From positions 2,741,501 to 2,805,500 of the forward strand of contig JAQIJC010000001.1 in NCBI GenBank assembly GCA_036946405.1: a stretch of DNA of 64,000 nucleotides, in the 5' to 3' direction. The position numbers and the translations under genes are program-made. Position 1 is the stretch's first letter. Each line of letters begins with the position of its first letter. Source of the DNA: Sphingomonas phyllosphaerae. GTDB taxonomy: Bacteria; Pseudomonadota; Alphaproteobacteria; Sphingomonadales; Sphingomonadaceae. Positions 17,513 through 26,063 of this stretch are shown here, piece after piece. Below the pieces are notes generated by a model that did not search any database, was not told the DNA's origin, and was given only the letters and a program-made list of their open reading frames with translations.

Positions 17513-18187
17513 ATGTTCACCGCGCTGCGCCTGCTCATCAAGATCGTCCTCGGCTTCGTCGTGCTGTCGCTCGTCTGGGTCGGCGTGTACGCGATCGTCC
17601 CCGTGCCCTTCACGATGACGATGATGGGCGACGTGGTCGGCGGCCATTCGGTGACCAAGGACTGGACGCCGCTGTCGCGGATCGACCCCGACATGGCGCG
17701 CGCCGCGATCGCGGGTGAGGATGCGCGCTTTTGCAGCCATCATGGTTTCGACTGGCGCGCGATCGCGGGGGCGGCAGCGCACAATGCCGAGGGCCGGCGG
17801 ATCCGCGGCGGCTCGACGATCAGCCAGCAGACCGCCAAGAATGCCTTCCTCTTCCAGGGCGGCGGCTATCTCCGCAAGGCGCTGGAGGCATGGTTCACGC
17901 TGCTGATCGAGACGATCTGGGGCAAGCAGCGGATCATGGAAGTTTATCTCAACATCGCCGAAACCGGGATCGGCACCTATGGCGCGGAGGCGGCGGCGCA
18001 GCGGTACTTTCATCACAGCGCCGCGACCTTGAGCCCGGTCGAGGCAGCACGAATCGCCGCCGTCCTCCCGCTGCCGAAGAAGCGCGAGGCGATCGCCCCG
18101 ACCGGCTTCGTCCGCCGCCGCGGCAACCAGATCGCGCGCTACATCGGCGCGGTCCGGCGCGGCGGGCTGGATAGCTGCCTGCGCTAA
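17513..18187 (+). CDS. mtgA: Monofunctional biosynthetic peptidoglycan transglycosylase
   Basis: Inner-membrane enzyme (224 aa) that polymerises lipid II into glycan strands. One N-terminal membrane anchor covers about 7-29. The GT51 domain follows with catalytic Glu69 in AGEDARFCSHHGFD, then GGSTISQQTAKN and EVYLNIAETG motifs. Length equals that of other MtgA proteins, and no transpeptidase domain follows. It is 62 bp after rpoH and may be read from its transcript. Confidence 0.93.
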   Translation: MFTALRLLIKIVLGFVVLSLVWVGVYAIVPVPFTMTMMGDVVGGHSVTKDWTPLSRIDPDMARAAIAGEDARFCSHHGFDWRAIAGAAAHNAEGRRIRGGSTISQQTAKNAFLFQGGGYLRKALEAWFTLLIETIWGKQRIMEVYLNIAETGIGTYGAEAAAQRYFHHSAATLSPVEAARIAAVLPLPKKREAIAPTGFVRRRGNQIARYIGAVRRGGLDSCLR

Positions 18188-18203
18188 TCGGACGAAACAA
18201 CCT

Positions 18204-18271
18204 CCGTTCGTGCTGAGCTTGTCGAAGCACGTGTCCCGTGGCCCGCCCTTCGACGGGCTCAGGGCAAACGG
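18204..18271. repeat. Family B inverted repeat, copy 2
   Basis: CCGTTCGTGCTGAGCTTGTC plus GAAGCACGTG and, facing it, CCCTTCGACGGGCTCAGGGC plus AAACGG. The layout is the same as the copy at 8236. It sits between convergent mtgA and modC, and its right arm encodes the modC C-terminus including the TGA. Confidence 0.85.
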
Positions 18272-18888
18272 GCTGGTGGCGAGAGCCCGATCGTAATCAC
18301 CCGGTCCCCCAGCCGCTCGGCCTCGGCGGCATCGTGGGTCACCATCAGGATCGGCACCGTGCGCGCATCGCGCACCCGCTCGATCGCGCGCATCGCCTCC
18401 TCGCGCCGCGCCGGGTCGAGCGACGACAGCGGTTCGTCCAGCAACAGGAACGCCGGCTCGCTGAGCAACGCCCGCCCGATCGCCACCCGCCGCGCCTCGC
18501 CCCCCGACAGCGTTCGCGGCCAGCGCCGCAGCAACGGCGCGATGTCGAGCGTCGCTGCCACCTCCGCCAGCCGCGAGGCATCGCGCGCGCCGTACAGCAA
18601 ATTCGCCTGCACGCGCCGATGCGGAAACAACCGCGCATCCTGAAACACATAACCCGCCCGCCGCTGCTCCGGCGGCACGTCGACCCGGGCGTCGGCATCG
18701 AACAGCATCCGCCCGCCGACCCGCACATGCCCGCGCACCGGCCGCAGCAGCCCGGCGATCATGTCGAGCAGGCTGGTCTTCCCCGCCCCCGACGCCCCGA
18801 CCAGCACCGTCAGCCCGTCGCCCGCCACGAAGCGCGCACCGACGACCGCATCCCCGCGCCGCGCCGCCACATCGACGTCAAAGGACAT
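18259..18888 (-). CDS. modC: Molybdate ABC transporter ATP-binding protein (short ModC)
   Basis: ATPase (209 aa) energising molybdate import. Walker A is GASGAGKT at 31-38, the Q-loop is in YVFQDARLFPH, the signature is LSGGEARR, Walker B is FLLLDEP, and the H-loop is VTHD. Typical ModC proteins are about 350 residues with a C-terminal molybdate-binding TOBE (Mop) domain, and this one has none. The last codons (PARLP and stop) come from the family B repeat arm, so loss of a longer tail is possible. It overlaps modB by 11 nt. Confidence 0.85.
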   Translation of the reverse strand: MSFDVDVAARRGDAVVGARFVAGDGLTVLVGASGAGKTSLLDMIAGLLRPVRGHVRVGGRMLFDADARVDVPPEQRRAGYVFQDARLFPHRRVQANLLYGARDASRLAEVAATLDIAPLLRRWPRTLSGGEARRVAIGRALLSEPAFLLLDEPLSSLDPARREEAMRAIERVRDARTVPILMVTHDAAEAERLGDRVITIGLSPPARLP

Positions 18889-19561
18889 GCACGCCCCGCC
18901 CCGCGCGCCGCACCAGCGCCTCGGACACGATCAGCGCCACCAAAGACAGCACCACCGACACCGCCGCCAGCCGCCACACCTCGTTCTCACCCCCCGGCCG
19001 CTGGAGCGCGGCATAGATCGCAAGCGGCAGCGTCTGCGTCTCGCCCGGCACGTTCGACACGAAGGTGATCGTCGCCCCGAACTCGCCGATCGCGCGCGCC
19101 AGCCCCAGCACCAGCGCCGCCGCGATTCCCGGTGCGGCGAGCGGCAGCGTCACGGTCGCATAGGCGCGCCAGCGCGTCGCCCCCAGCGTCCGCGCCGCCT
19201 GCTCCAGCCGCCGGTCGACCGCCTCAATCGACAGCCGCATCGCGCGCACCATCAGCGGCAAGGCCATCACCCCCGCCGCGATCGCCGCGCCGGTCCAGCG
19301 GAACAGCACGCTGACCCCGAACCCCGCCTCCAGCACGCGCCCGATCGGCCCGGCCGGCGCGAAGGCGAGCAGCAGCACCCAGCCCGTCACCACCGGCGGC
19401 ACCACCAATGGCAGATGCACCAGCCCGTCGAGCAGCACCTTCCCCGGGAACCGCCACCGCGCCAGCACCCACGCCAGCGCGAAGGCGACCGGCAGCGCCC
19501 CCAATGTCGCGGTCCCGCCGACCAGCAGGGTCAGGCGGACGATCGGCAGCAGCTCGCTCAA
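18878..19561 (-). CDS. modB: Molybdate ABC transporter permease ModB
   Basis: Integral membrane channel subunit (227 aa, about five to six helices). The EAA-type cytoplasmic loop that docks with the ATPase reads AARTLGATRWRAYATVTLPLAAPGI, and ARAIGEFGATITF is the ModB/CysT family hallmark. No ATG fits. A TTG at 19561 overlaps the modA stop as TTGA and starts the protein exactly at the first helix (LSELLPIVRLTLL), so TTG is chosen. The 3' end overlaps modC. Confidence 0.87.
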   Translation of the reverse strand: MSELLPIVRLTLLVGGTATLGALPVAFALAWVLARWRFPGKVLLDGLVHLPLVVPPVVTGWVLLLAFAPAGPIGRVLEAGFGVSVLFRWTGAAIAAGVMALPLMVRAMRLSIEAVDRRLEQAARTLGATRWRAYATVTLPLAAPGIAAALVLGLARAIGEFGATITFVSNVPGETQTLPLAIYAALQRPGGENEVWRLAAVSVVLSLVALIVSEALVRRAGRGVHVL

Positions 19562-20322
19562 CGCGTCGTGAAGCCGCGCCGCGCGAGGATCGCCTGCCCG
19601 GCGCGCGACAGCAGGAAGCGCCGGAAGCCCTCCGCCTCCGGGCTCTCGCCAGCGGTCAGCCGCGCGATCGGATAGACGATCGGCGCATGGCTGCGCGGTG
19701 GGAACACCCCCGCCACCTGCACGCCGGTCGCAGCGCGCGCGTCGGTCGCATAGACGATCCCGTACGGTGCTGCCCCGCGCTCGACGAGCGCCAGCGCCGC
19801 GCGGACATTCTCCGCGCGGACGACCCGCGGCGCGACCGCCTCCCATGCGCCAAGCCGGGTCAGCGCCTCGCGGCCGTATTTTCCCGCCGGAACGCTGTCG
19901 GGATCGGCCATCGCCAGCGGAGCACTACCCAGCAGCTTGCCAAGCGCCGCGCCCTTGGTCGCGACGACGCGCGGCAGCGCGGGGCGCGACACCACCACCA
20001 ATTGATTGCGCACCAGCACCGCGCGCGTCTTCGCCACGACCAGCCCGCGCCGGGCGACATCGTCCATCCAGTCGCTGTCGGCGGAGATGAACAGATCGGC
20101 GCGCCCGCCCGCCGCAATCTGCCGCGCAAGCGCCGACGACGCCGCGAACGAAACGCGCGGTCGCGCGTGACCCGCCCGCGCCCATGCGTCGGCGGCGTCG
20201 GTCAGCGCCTCCTGCATACTCGCCGCCGCCAGCACCAACGGCGCGCGCTCCTGCGCCGCCGCCGGCAGGGCCATGGTGACGAGGGCGAGCAGCGAGAGCA
20301 GGAAGCGCATGACCCCGCTCAT
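19558..20322 (-). CDS. modA: Molybdate-binding periplasmic protein ModA
   Basis: Substrate-binding protein (254 aa) that captures molybdate (or tungstate) in the periplasm. A Sec signal covers about 1-27 (MRFLLSLLALVTMALPAAAQ). LVLAAASMQEALT and SFAASSALARQIAAGGRADLF form the oxyanion pocket with its serines, and PYGIVYATDA contributes later. The ATG at 20322 follows a GGGGGCGAG stretch, and a second ATG at 20310 is equally close to the signal. It heads modABC. Uptake of molybdate feeds the molybdenum cofactor needed by PaoABC, 13 kb away. Confidence 0.9.
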   Translation of the reverse strand: MSGVMRFLLSLLALVTMALPAAAQERAPLVLAAASMQEALTDAADAWARAGHARPRVSFAASSALARQIAAGGRADLFISADSDWMDDVARRGLVVAKTRAVLVRNQLVVVSRPALPRVVATKGAALGKLLGSAPLAMADPDSVPAGKYGREALTRLGAWEAVAPRVVRAENVRAALALVERGAAPYGIVYATDARAATGVQVAGVFPPRSHAPIVYPIARLTAGESPEAEGFRRFLLSRAGQAILARRGFTTR

Positions 20323-20357
20323 GGCACTCGCCCCCGATGAAGACAATCGCGCGGCAC

Positions 20358-21467
20358 TCAACCTTCGACGTCGAACAGCTGCTTGTACTGGCGCGGCTGC
20401 GAACGGAGATATTGGTCGGGTGCCTTCACCCGCGCGCACAGCTCGGCGGCGGCGTGCCACGGCCAGCGCGGATCGTAGAGGATCGTCCGCGCCAGCGCGA
20501 TCATGTCGGCATCTCCGGTCGCGACGATCGCCTCGGCCTGCTGCGGCTCGGTGATGAGCCCGACCGCGACGACCGGGACCGACACCGCCTGCTTCACCGC
20601 GCGCGCCAACGGCACCTGATAATTCGGTCCGACCGGGATCTGCTGGCGCGGATCGAGCCCGCCGCTCGACACATGGATCGCCGCGCAGCCGCGCGCCTCC
20701 AGCGCCGTAGCGAAGGCAACGGTCTGTTCGGCATCCCAGCCGCCCTCGACCCAGTCGCTCCCCGACACGCGCACCGTCACCGGCCGCTCGGCCGGGAACG
20801 CCGCGCGCACCGCGTCATAAACCTCCAGCGGAAAGCGCATCCGGTTTTCCAGCGACCCGCCATAGTCGTCGTCGCGCCGGTTTGAGAGCGGCGACAGGAA
20901 CTGGTGGAGCAGATAGCCGTGCGCGGCGTGGATCTGGATCAGGTCGAGCCCCAGCCGCGCTGACCGTTTCGCGGCTTCGGCAAAGGCGTCGCGGATGCGC
21001 GCCAGCCCGTCGCGGTCGAGCGCCACCGGCGCGGGGTTCCTGGGATCATAGGGCAAGGCGGACGGCGCGACCGTCTCCCAGCCATGCGGATCGCTGGCCG
21101 GGATCTGCCGCTCGCCCTTCCACGGCAGGTCGGTCGACGCCTTGCGTCCGGCATGCGCCAGCTGGATCGCGATCGGCATGTCGGAATGCCGGCGCACCGA
21201 TTCGAGCACTCGCGCCATCGCCGCCTCGGTCGCATCGTCCCACAGTCCGACATCGCCATAGCTGATTCGCCCGATCGGCTCGACCGCGGTCGCCTCGATC
21301 GTCAGGATGCCCGCGCCCGACAGCGCCAGATGGCCGAGATGGATCGTATGCCAATCGGTCATACACCCGTCGACGGCGGAATATTGACACATTGGCGCGA
21401 TGACGATGCGATTGGCGAGCGTCAGGCCGCCGATCGCAAGTGGCTGGAATAACCGGGGTCCGCTCAT
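20358..21467 (-). CDS. Old yellow enzyme family NADH:flavin oxidoreductase (YqjM/XenA type)
   Basis: FMN enzyme (369 aa) that reduces activated C=C bonds or xenobiotics such as nitro compounds with NAD(P)H. It belongs to the thermophilic-like class, with redox-tuning Cys27 in IAPMCQYSA instead of Thr, and the substrate pair of histidines in IHAAHGYLLHQFLSP. NRIVIAPM and the phosphate-binding GDADMIALARTILYDPRWPWHAA match the class. It lies 76 nt downstream of the tRNA-Pro gene on the same strand and could share its promoter. ModA starts 35 nt beyond its stop. Confidence 0.9.
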   Translation of the reverse strand: MSGPRLFQPLAIGGLTLANRIVIAPMCQYSAVDGCMTDWHTIHLGHLALSGAGILTIEATAVEPIGRISYGDVGLWDDATEAAMARVLESVRRHSDMPIAIQLAHAGRKASTDLPWKGERQIPASDPHGWETVAPSALPYDPRNPAPVALDRDGLARIRDAFAEAAKRSARLGLDLIQIHAAHGYLLHQFLSPLSNRRDDDYGGSLENRMRFPLEVYDAVRAAFPAERPVTVRVSGSDWVEGGWDAEQTVAFATALEARGCAAIHVSSGGLDPRQQIPVGPNYQVPLARAVKQAVSVPVVAVGLITEPQQAEAIVATGDADMIALARTILYDPRWPWHAAAELCARVKAPDQYLRSQPRQYKQLFDVEG

Positions 21468-21543
21468 CGGAAACGCGCTCCTGAAGGTGAGCCGTCCCTA
21501 CGCATCAGCGGAAGAATGGTGCCGCGCAGATGCGGCGAATGAA

Positions 21544-21620
21544 TGGTCGGGGAAAGAGGATTCGAACCTCCGGCCCCTGCCTCCCGAAGGCAGTGCTCTA
21601 CCAGGCTGAGCTATTCCCCG
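21544..21620 (-). tRNA. tRNA-Pro (anticodon CGG)
   Basis: 77-nt cloverleaf on the minus strand starting CGGGGAATAGCTCAGCCTGG, with anticodon stem CTGCC/GGCAG around loop TTCGGGA (anticodon CGG, reading CCG). T arm GGTTCGAATCC and acceptor TTCCCCGACCA follow. CCA is encoded. CCG should be the favoured Pro codon in this GC-rich genome. An open frame crossing this tRNA on the plus strand is not a gene. Confidence 0.97.
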
Positions 21621-21659
21621 ACCAGGGTGCCGGTCGGATGTACCGTCGACAGGGCGCGG

Positions 21660-21687
21660 CTTATATCAGCGGAAATTCGCAGCGCAA
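21660..21687 (-). promoter_or_regulatory. Probable promoter of tRNA-Pro
   Basis: Minus-strand TTGCGC (21682-21687) and TATAAG (21660-21665) separated by 16 bp resemble housekeeping -35 and -10 elements. Initiation near 21653 would give a leader of about 33 nt before the tRNA. Confidence 0.5.
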
Positions 21688-21738
21688 GCGGGGAATCGTA
21701 GCTGTTTTTACAGATTCGCGCGGCTACGTTCCACGGCG

Positions 21739-22317
21739 ATGTCGCTTGCTGAATGGACCGCCACCGCCCTGGGGATCGCCTGTGTCGCACTCGCGGCCAG
21801 ACGGAGCATCTGGACCTTCCCGACCGCGATCGTGTCGGTGGCGCTGCTCGGGTTCGTCGTCTTCCGCGCACGGCTGTATTCGGACGCCTTGCTCCAGCTC
21901 TTCTTCGTTGCCGCGAACCTGTATGGCTGGCGCAACTGGCGGCGCGTGCAGGCGCGCAGCGGCGATGTCCCGGTCTTCACCCTCGACTCGCGTGCCCGCG
22001 CCTTGTGGCTTGGCGGGATGATGCTGTGCTGGCTGGCATGGGGCGGCGCAATGCACCGCTGGACCGATGCCGCGCTGCCGTGGTGGGACGCCGGCATCGC
22101 GGCAGCCAGCATCGCGGCACAGGTGCTGATGGCGAAGCGCGCGGTCGAGAATTGGTGGCTGTGGATCGCGATCGATGTCGCATCGGTGCCGCTCTATCTC
22201 GCCAAGGGACTGTATGCCTTTGCCGGCCTCTACCTCGTCTATCTCGCGCTCGCTTTATGGGGCTTGATCGACTGGCGGCGGGCGGCCGGCGCGGATTGGC
22301 GGGCGGTGCCGGCATGA
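21739..22317 (+). CDS. pnuC: Nicotinamide riboside/mononucleotide transporter PnuC
   Basis: Inner-membrane carrier (192 aa, about seven helices) of the PnuC family, which lets nicotinamide riboside enter by facilitated diffusion. Family features are SIWTFPTAIVSVALLGFVVF, the YGWRNW motif, and WLWIAIDVASVPLYLAKGLY near the end. The stop overlaps the start of the kinase gene (ATGA at 22314-22317), matching the known link between PnuC and a kinase that traps the substrate by phosphorylation. Confidence 0.9.
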   Translation: MSLAEWTATALGIACVALAARRSIWTFPTAIVSVALLGFVVFRARLYSDALLQLFFVAANLYGWRNWRRVQARSGDVPVFTLDSRARALWLGGMMLCWLAWGGAMHRWTDAALPWWDAGIAAASIAAQVLMAKRAVENWWLWIAIDVASVPLYLAKGLYAFAGLYLVYLALALWGLIDWRRAAGADWRAVPA

Positions 22318-22829
22318 GCGTGCGAACCGTGTGCCTGCATGGGCCGGAGAGCACCGGCAAGTCGACCGTCGCACCGCGCCTGGCGCAACAGTTCGATTCG
22401 GTCAGCGTCGCCGAATTCGGCCGCACTTATTGCGAAACCTATGGCACCGATCTGACGATGGCCGACCTCGTCATGATCGCGCGGACGCAGGACGCCAAGG
22501 CACGCACCGCGCGCGAAAGCGGCGCGCGGCCCGTGATCCTCGATACCGATCCGTTGATGAGCGCGGTATGGGCGGACATGATGTTCGGGCGGCGCGACCC
22601 GTGGTTCGATCGCTGGAACGCCACCGCCGACCTCTACCTGTTGTTCGACATCGACTTGCCGTGGATCGAGGACGGCACCCGCATGTTCGGCACACAGCAC
22701 GCGCGTGAGCGCTTCTTCGACCTGTCGCGGCGCGAGCTGGAGCGGCGCGGCGTGCCATGGGTGCTGATCCAGGGCCAAGGCTCGCGGCGTTACCTCAACG
22801 CGCTGGAGGCGATCCGCGCCGCGATGTAG
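22314..22829 (+). CDS. NadR-like ribosylnicotinamide kinase (AAA ATPase domain)
   Basis: 171-residue P-loop kinase corresponding to the kinase domain of NadR. It probably phosphorylates nicotinamide riboside to NMN. Walker A is GPESTGKST at 10-18. EFGRTYCE and ILDTDPLMSAVWADMMFG are the NadR-type substrate and Walker B regions. There is no adenylyltransferase or DNA-binding domain, so NadD (nadD at 60058) would complete NAD synthesis. It is translationally coupled to pnuC. Confidence 0.85.
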   Translation: MSVRTVCLHGPESTGKSTVAPRLAQQFDSVSVAEFGRTYCETYGTDLTMADLVMIARTQDAKARTARESGARPVILDTDPLMSAVWADMMFGRRDPWFDRWNATADLYLLFDIDLPWIEDGTRMFGTQHARERFFDLSRRELERRGVPWVLIQGQGSRRYLNALEAIRAAM

Positions 22830-22866
22830 TCGGCCCCCGCGCCGGTGACGCGAGGGCCGATCCCGA

Positions 22867-23850
22867 TCAGTGGATATCGGGGGCTTTCTCCGAAACCTGC
22901 GACGGCGCCAGCTTGGTGTTGAGCACCCAGCCGACATTGTCGTTCTCGTCGGCCACCTCCCACCACAGGCCGTTCTTGTTGCCGGTCGGATAGACGATCG
23001 CGCCGAGCGGCAGGGTGCGCAGGGTCGCCGCGCTCGCCGCCGCCGAAGCGCGCAGCGCCACCGGCGCCTGAACCGTGAACGTCTTCACCGTGGCCGCCTG
23101 CGCGGTGCCCGGGTCGCCCGGCGTCACCAGCCCAAGCCCGGTGACCAGCTTGCTATAGGCCTGAATGAAGCTCAGCGTCACGATCCGGCCGATATCGGTG
23201 TTGTCATAGCCGCCGCCCGCCGCGCCGGCCGCTGCGAAAAAGCCTCCGCCGCCCAGCGACAGGCTGTTCTTCGCCGCATAGCCTTCCTCGGTCGCGACCG
23301 TCTCGGTGGTGCGGACGTTGGTCAGCGAGAGGACCGTGTTGGCCTCCAGCTTCTTGCTCTTGATCCCGCCCAGCAGGCCGCCCACCGCGCCGCCGAGCAG
23401 CCCGCCGATCCCCGCGCCGGCGCCGCTGCCGCTGACATTGCTGTTTGCGCCCTGCACCTCGGCGACCAGCACATAATCCGCCGCCTTGATCTGCCCCTGC
23501 CCGACGTTCGTGCCGCGCTGCAGCCCCAGGTTGGCGCCGATCGCCCGCTCCTTCTCGGCGGCGTTCAGTCCGCTGCCGCGATCGACCAGGTTGAAGCAGC
23601 CCGAACGCTGCACCAGCACCTTCAGCAGCTTGGAGGGCGGCGCGAGGTTCCACGCCGTCCAATAGGATGAATTGTCACCATCGACGATCGACAGCGTCCC
23701 CAGCTTGCGCGTGCAATGCGGGATTTCGGCGGCGGTCTTTTCCTGCAGCTTCTGCCCAGATGAGGCACCGGCCAGCTTCTGCGCGGCAGCCGGCGCGTTG
23801 ACGAACAGGCTGACCCCGGCCAGCAAAGCGACGATCAAACGACGTTCCAC
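22867..23850 (-). CDS. CsgG/HfaB-like protein with C-terminal SH3-like domain
   Basis: 327-residue exported protein. The signal peptide (about 1-23, ending PAAAQ) has no lipobox, unlike classical CsgG. The CsgG-like region runs from about 40 to 250 ([32 protein letters not shown]) and contains a glycine-zipper stretch [20 protein letters not shown] at about 145. A C-terminal segment (about 270-320, [20 protein letters not shown] then [14 protein letters not shown]) looks like a bacterial SH3 domain. CsgG forms an outer-membrane export pore for curli or the HfaB adhesin, but no curlin or holdfast genes are nearby. The start is a GTG at 23850 preceded by GGGGAAG. Confidence 0.75.
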   Translation of the reverse strand: MERRLIVALLAGVSLFVNAPAAAQKLAGASSGQKLQEKTAAEIPHCTRKLGTLSIVDGDNSSYWTAWNLAPPSKLLKVLVQRSGCFNLVDRGSGLNAAEKERAIGANLGLQRGTNVGQGQIKAADYVLVAEVQGANSNVSGSGAGAGIGGLLGGAVGGLLGGIKSKKLEANTVLSLTNVRTTETVATEEGYAAKNSLSLGGGGFFAAAGAAGGGYDNTDIGRIVTLSFIQAYSKLVTGLGLVTPGDPGTAQAATVKTFTVQAPVALRASAAASAATLRTLPLGAIVYPTGNKNGLWWEVADENDNVGWVLNTKLAPSQVSEKAPDIH

Positions 23851-24034
23851 GTGCTTCCCCTTGTTTGCGGCATCACCACCGCGACGCCCAGCGGTCCTTG
23901 CGGCCGGCGAATGTACGTTTCGGATGTGTCACGAAAAAGTCAGCGGGCGGCCCAGATTGGCGGTTTGCGCGGCGGGCCCGGATCGCTGGCCCCTCTATCG
24001 CTTGCGCCATTGCTGCGCTAGGCGCGCGAGGATT

Positions 24035-25846
24035 ATGACGACCTCGCTCAACACGATCCGCAATTTCTCGATCATCGCGCATATCGACCATGGCAAGTCG
24101 ACGCTCGCCGACCGCCTCATCCAGGCGACCGGCGGCCTGACCGATCGCGAGATGAGCGAGCAGGTGCTCGACAATATGGAGATCGAGAAGGAGCGCGGCA
24201 TCACCATCAAGGCGCAGACCGTGCGCCTGTCCTACAAGGCGCACGACGGCGAGACCTACACGCTCAACCTGATGGACACGCCCGGCCACGTCGACTTCGC
24301 CTATGAAGTGTCGCGCTCGCTGGCGGCGTGCGAGGGCGCGTTGCTGGTCGTCGACGCGGCGCAGGGCGTCGAGGCGCAGACGCTCGCCAACGTCTACCAG
24401 TCGATCGAGCACGACCACGAGATCGTACCGGTCATCAACAAGATCGACCTGCCCGCGGCCGAGCCCGAGAAGGTTCGCACCGAGATTGAGGACGTGATCG
24501 GCATCGACGCGTCCGACGCGGTGCTCGCCAGCGCCAAGTCGGGGATCGGCATCCCCGACATTCTCGAAGCAATCGTCCAGAAGATTCCGGCACCGAAGGG
24601 TGACGCGGACGCACCGCTCAAGGCAATGCTCGTCGATTCGTGGTACGATCCGTATCTGGGCGTGATGATTTTGGTCCGGGTGGTGGACGGAACGCTCCGG
24701 AAGGGGCAGCAAGTCACCTTCATGCAGGCCGGAACGACGCATCTGATCGATCGCGTCGGCTGCTTCCGCCCGAAGATCGAGCAACTGACCGACCTCGGTC
24801 CGGGCGAAATCGGCTTCATCACCGCGCAGATCAAGGATGTCGCGCAGGCCCGCGTCGGCGACACGCTGACCGACGCGAAGAAGCCCGCCGCCGAGGCGCT
24901 GCCGGGGTTCAAGGAAGTCCAGCCGGTGGTGTTCTGCGGGCTTTTCCCCGTTGATGCCAACGACTTCGAGAAGCTTCGTGAGAGCATTTCGAAGCTGCGG
25001 CTCAACGACGCGTCGTTCAGTTTCGAGATGGAAACCTCGGCCGCGCTCGGCTTCGGCTTCCGCTGCGGCTTCCTCGGGCTGCTGCATCTGGAGATCATCC
25101 AGGAGCGGCTGACCCGCGAATACGACCTCGATCTCATCACGACCGCGCCGAGCGTCGTCTATCAAATTGAATTGACGCACGGCGGCGGCCAGATCGACCT
25201 CCACAACCCCGCCGACATGCCCGATCCCAACAAGATCGAGTCGATCAGCGAGCCGTGGATCGAGGCGGTGATCTACGTGCCCGACGAATATCTCGGCTCG
25301 ATCCTGAAACTGTGTCAGGACCGGCGCGGTATTCAGAAGAATCTCACGTACGTAGGCGGACGTGCTCAGGCGACCTATGAGCTACCACTCAACGAGGTCG
25401 TGTTCGACTTCTACGACCGGCTAAAGTCGCTGTCGAAGGGCTATGCCAGCTTCGACTATCACCAGATCGGCTATCGCGAGGGCGATCTCGTCAAGATGAG
25501 CATCCTCGTCAACGAGGAGCCGGTCGACGCGCTGTCGATGATCGTCCACCGCGGCACCGCCGAGACGCGCGGACGCGGGATGTGCGAGCGGCTCAAGGAG
25601 TTGATCCCGCGCCATCTGTTCAAGATCCCGATCCAGGCGGCGATCGGCGGCAAGGTGATCGCGCGCGAGACAATCAGCGCGATGCGCAAGGACGTTACCG
25701 CCAAATGCTATGGCGGCGACGCGACGCGTAAGCGCAAGCTTCTGGAGAAGCAGAAGAAGGGCAAGGCGAAGATGCGCGAATACGGTTCGGTCAGCATCCC
25801 GCAGGAAGCCTTCATCGCCGCGCTGCGCATGGGCGACGAAAACTGA
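24035..25846 (+). CDS. lepA: Elongation factor 4 (LepA), ribosome back-translocating GTPase
   Basis: 603-residue translational GTPase. G1 is AHIDHGKST at 14-22, followed by the RGIT switch, G3 DTPGHVDF, G4 NKID and G5 SAKSG. EF4-specific C-terminal features are KALIPRH-like sequence and [21 protein letters not shown], which reaches the peptidyl-transferase centre. The ATG at 24035 follows GCGAGGATT. Upstream reading frame is noncoding. The 184-bp gap to the divergent csgG-like gene holds both promoters, none of which I can define. A family A repeat arm begins 8 bp after the stop. Confidence 0.95.
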   Translation: MTTSLNTIRNFSIIAHIDHGKSTLADRLIQATGGLTDREMSEQVLDNMEIEKERGITIKAQTVRLSYKAHDGETYTLNLMDTPGHVDFAYEVSRSLAACEGALLVVDAAQGVEAQTLANVYQSIEHDHEIVPVINKIDLPAAEPEKVRTEIEDVIGIDASDAVLASAKSGIGIPDILEAIVQKIPAPKGDADAPLKAMLVDSWYDPYLGVMILVRVVDGTLRKGQQVTFMQAGTTHLIDRVGCFRPKIEQLTDLGPGEIGFITAQIKDVAQARVGDTLTDAKKPAAEALPGFKEVQPVVFCGLFPVDANDFEKLRESISKLRLNDASFSFEMETSAALGFGFRCGFLGLLHLEIIQERLTREYDLDLITTAPSVVYQIELTHGGGQIDLHNPADMPDPNKIESISEPWIEAVIYVPDEYLGSILKLCQDRRGIQKNLTYVGGRAQATYELPLNEVVFDFYDRLKSLSKGYASFDYHQIGYREGDLVKMSILVNEEPVDALSMIVHRGTAETRGRGMCERLKELIPRHLFKIPIQAAIGGKVIARETISAMRKDVTAKCYGGDATRKRKLLEKQKKGKAKMREYGSVSIPQEAFIAALRMGDEN

Positions 25847-25853
25847 TCTGAGC

Positions 25854-25891
25854 GCCGTCGCCCCGGACCTGATCCGGGGCTCCGCTTCTTC
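25854..25891. repeat. Family A repeat, single arm (copy 2)
   Basis: GCCGTCGCCCCGGACCTGAT continues CCGGGGCTCCGCTTCTTC, the same arm as in the complete copies. No facing arm follows within 100 bp. It appears to be a half element, placed just after lepA. Confidence 0.7.
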
Positions 25892-25953
25892 TGGCTTCGT
25901 GGACGAGTGCAGCGGAACGCCAGCTAAAGCCCCAGTTGTCCAAACACTCGGAA

Positions 25954-26041
25954 CACGTGCTTCAACAGGCTCAGCACGAACGTCGTGGATAAGGCTCGCC
26001 CTAACTAAATTCCGTTCGCCCTGAGCCTGTCGAAGGGCGTG
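25954..26041. repeat. Family B repeat with outward-facing arms (copy 3)
   Basis: CACGTGCTTCAACAGGCTCA continuing GCACGAACG, then about 30 bp later CCGTTCGCCCTGAGCCTGTC continuing GAAGGGCGTG. The same two arms as in copies 1 and 2 occur, but in the opposite relative orientation. It lies between the lepA and ispB 3' ends. The rest of 25847-26063 holds nothing else recognisable. Confidence 0.8.
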
Positions 26042-26063
26042 CCCCACGCGCTCACCGGCAGTA

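Noticed and set aside
21530..22021. Open frame crossing the tRNA-Pro gene on the plus strand
   Set aside because: It covers a perfect cloverleaf and part of pnuC in another frame, a common annotation artefact.
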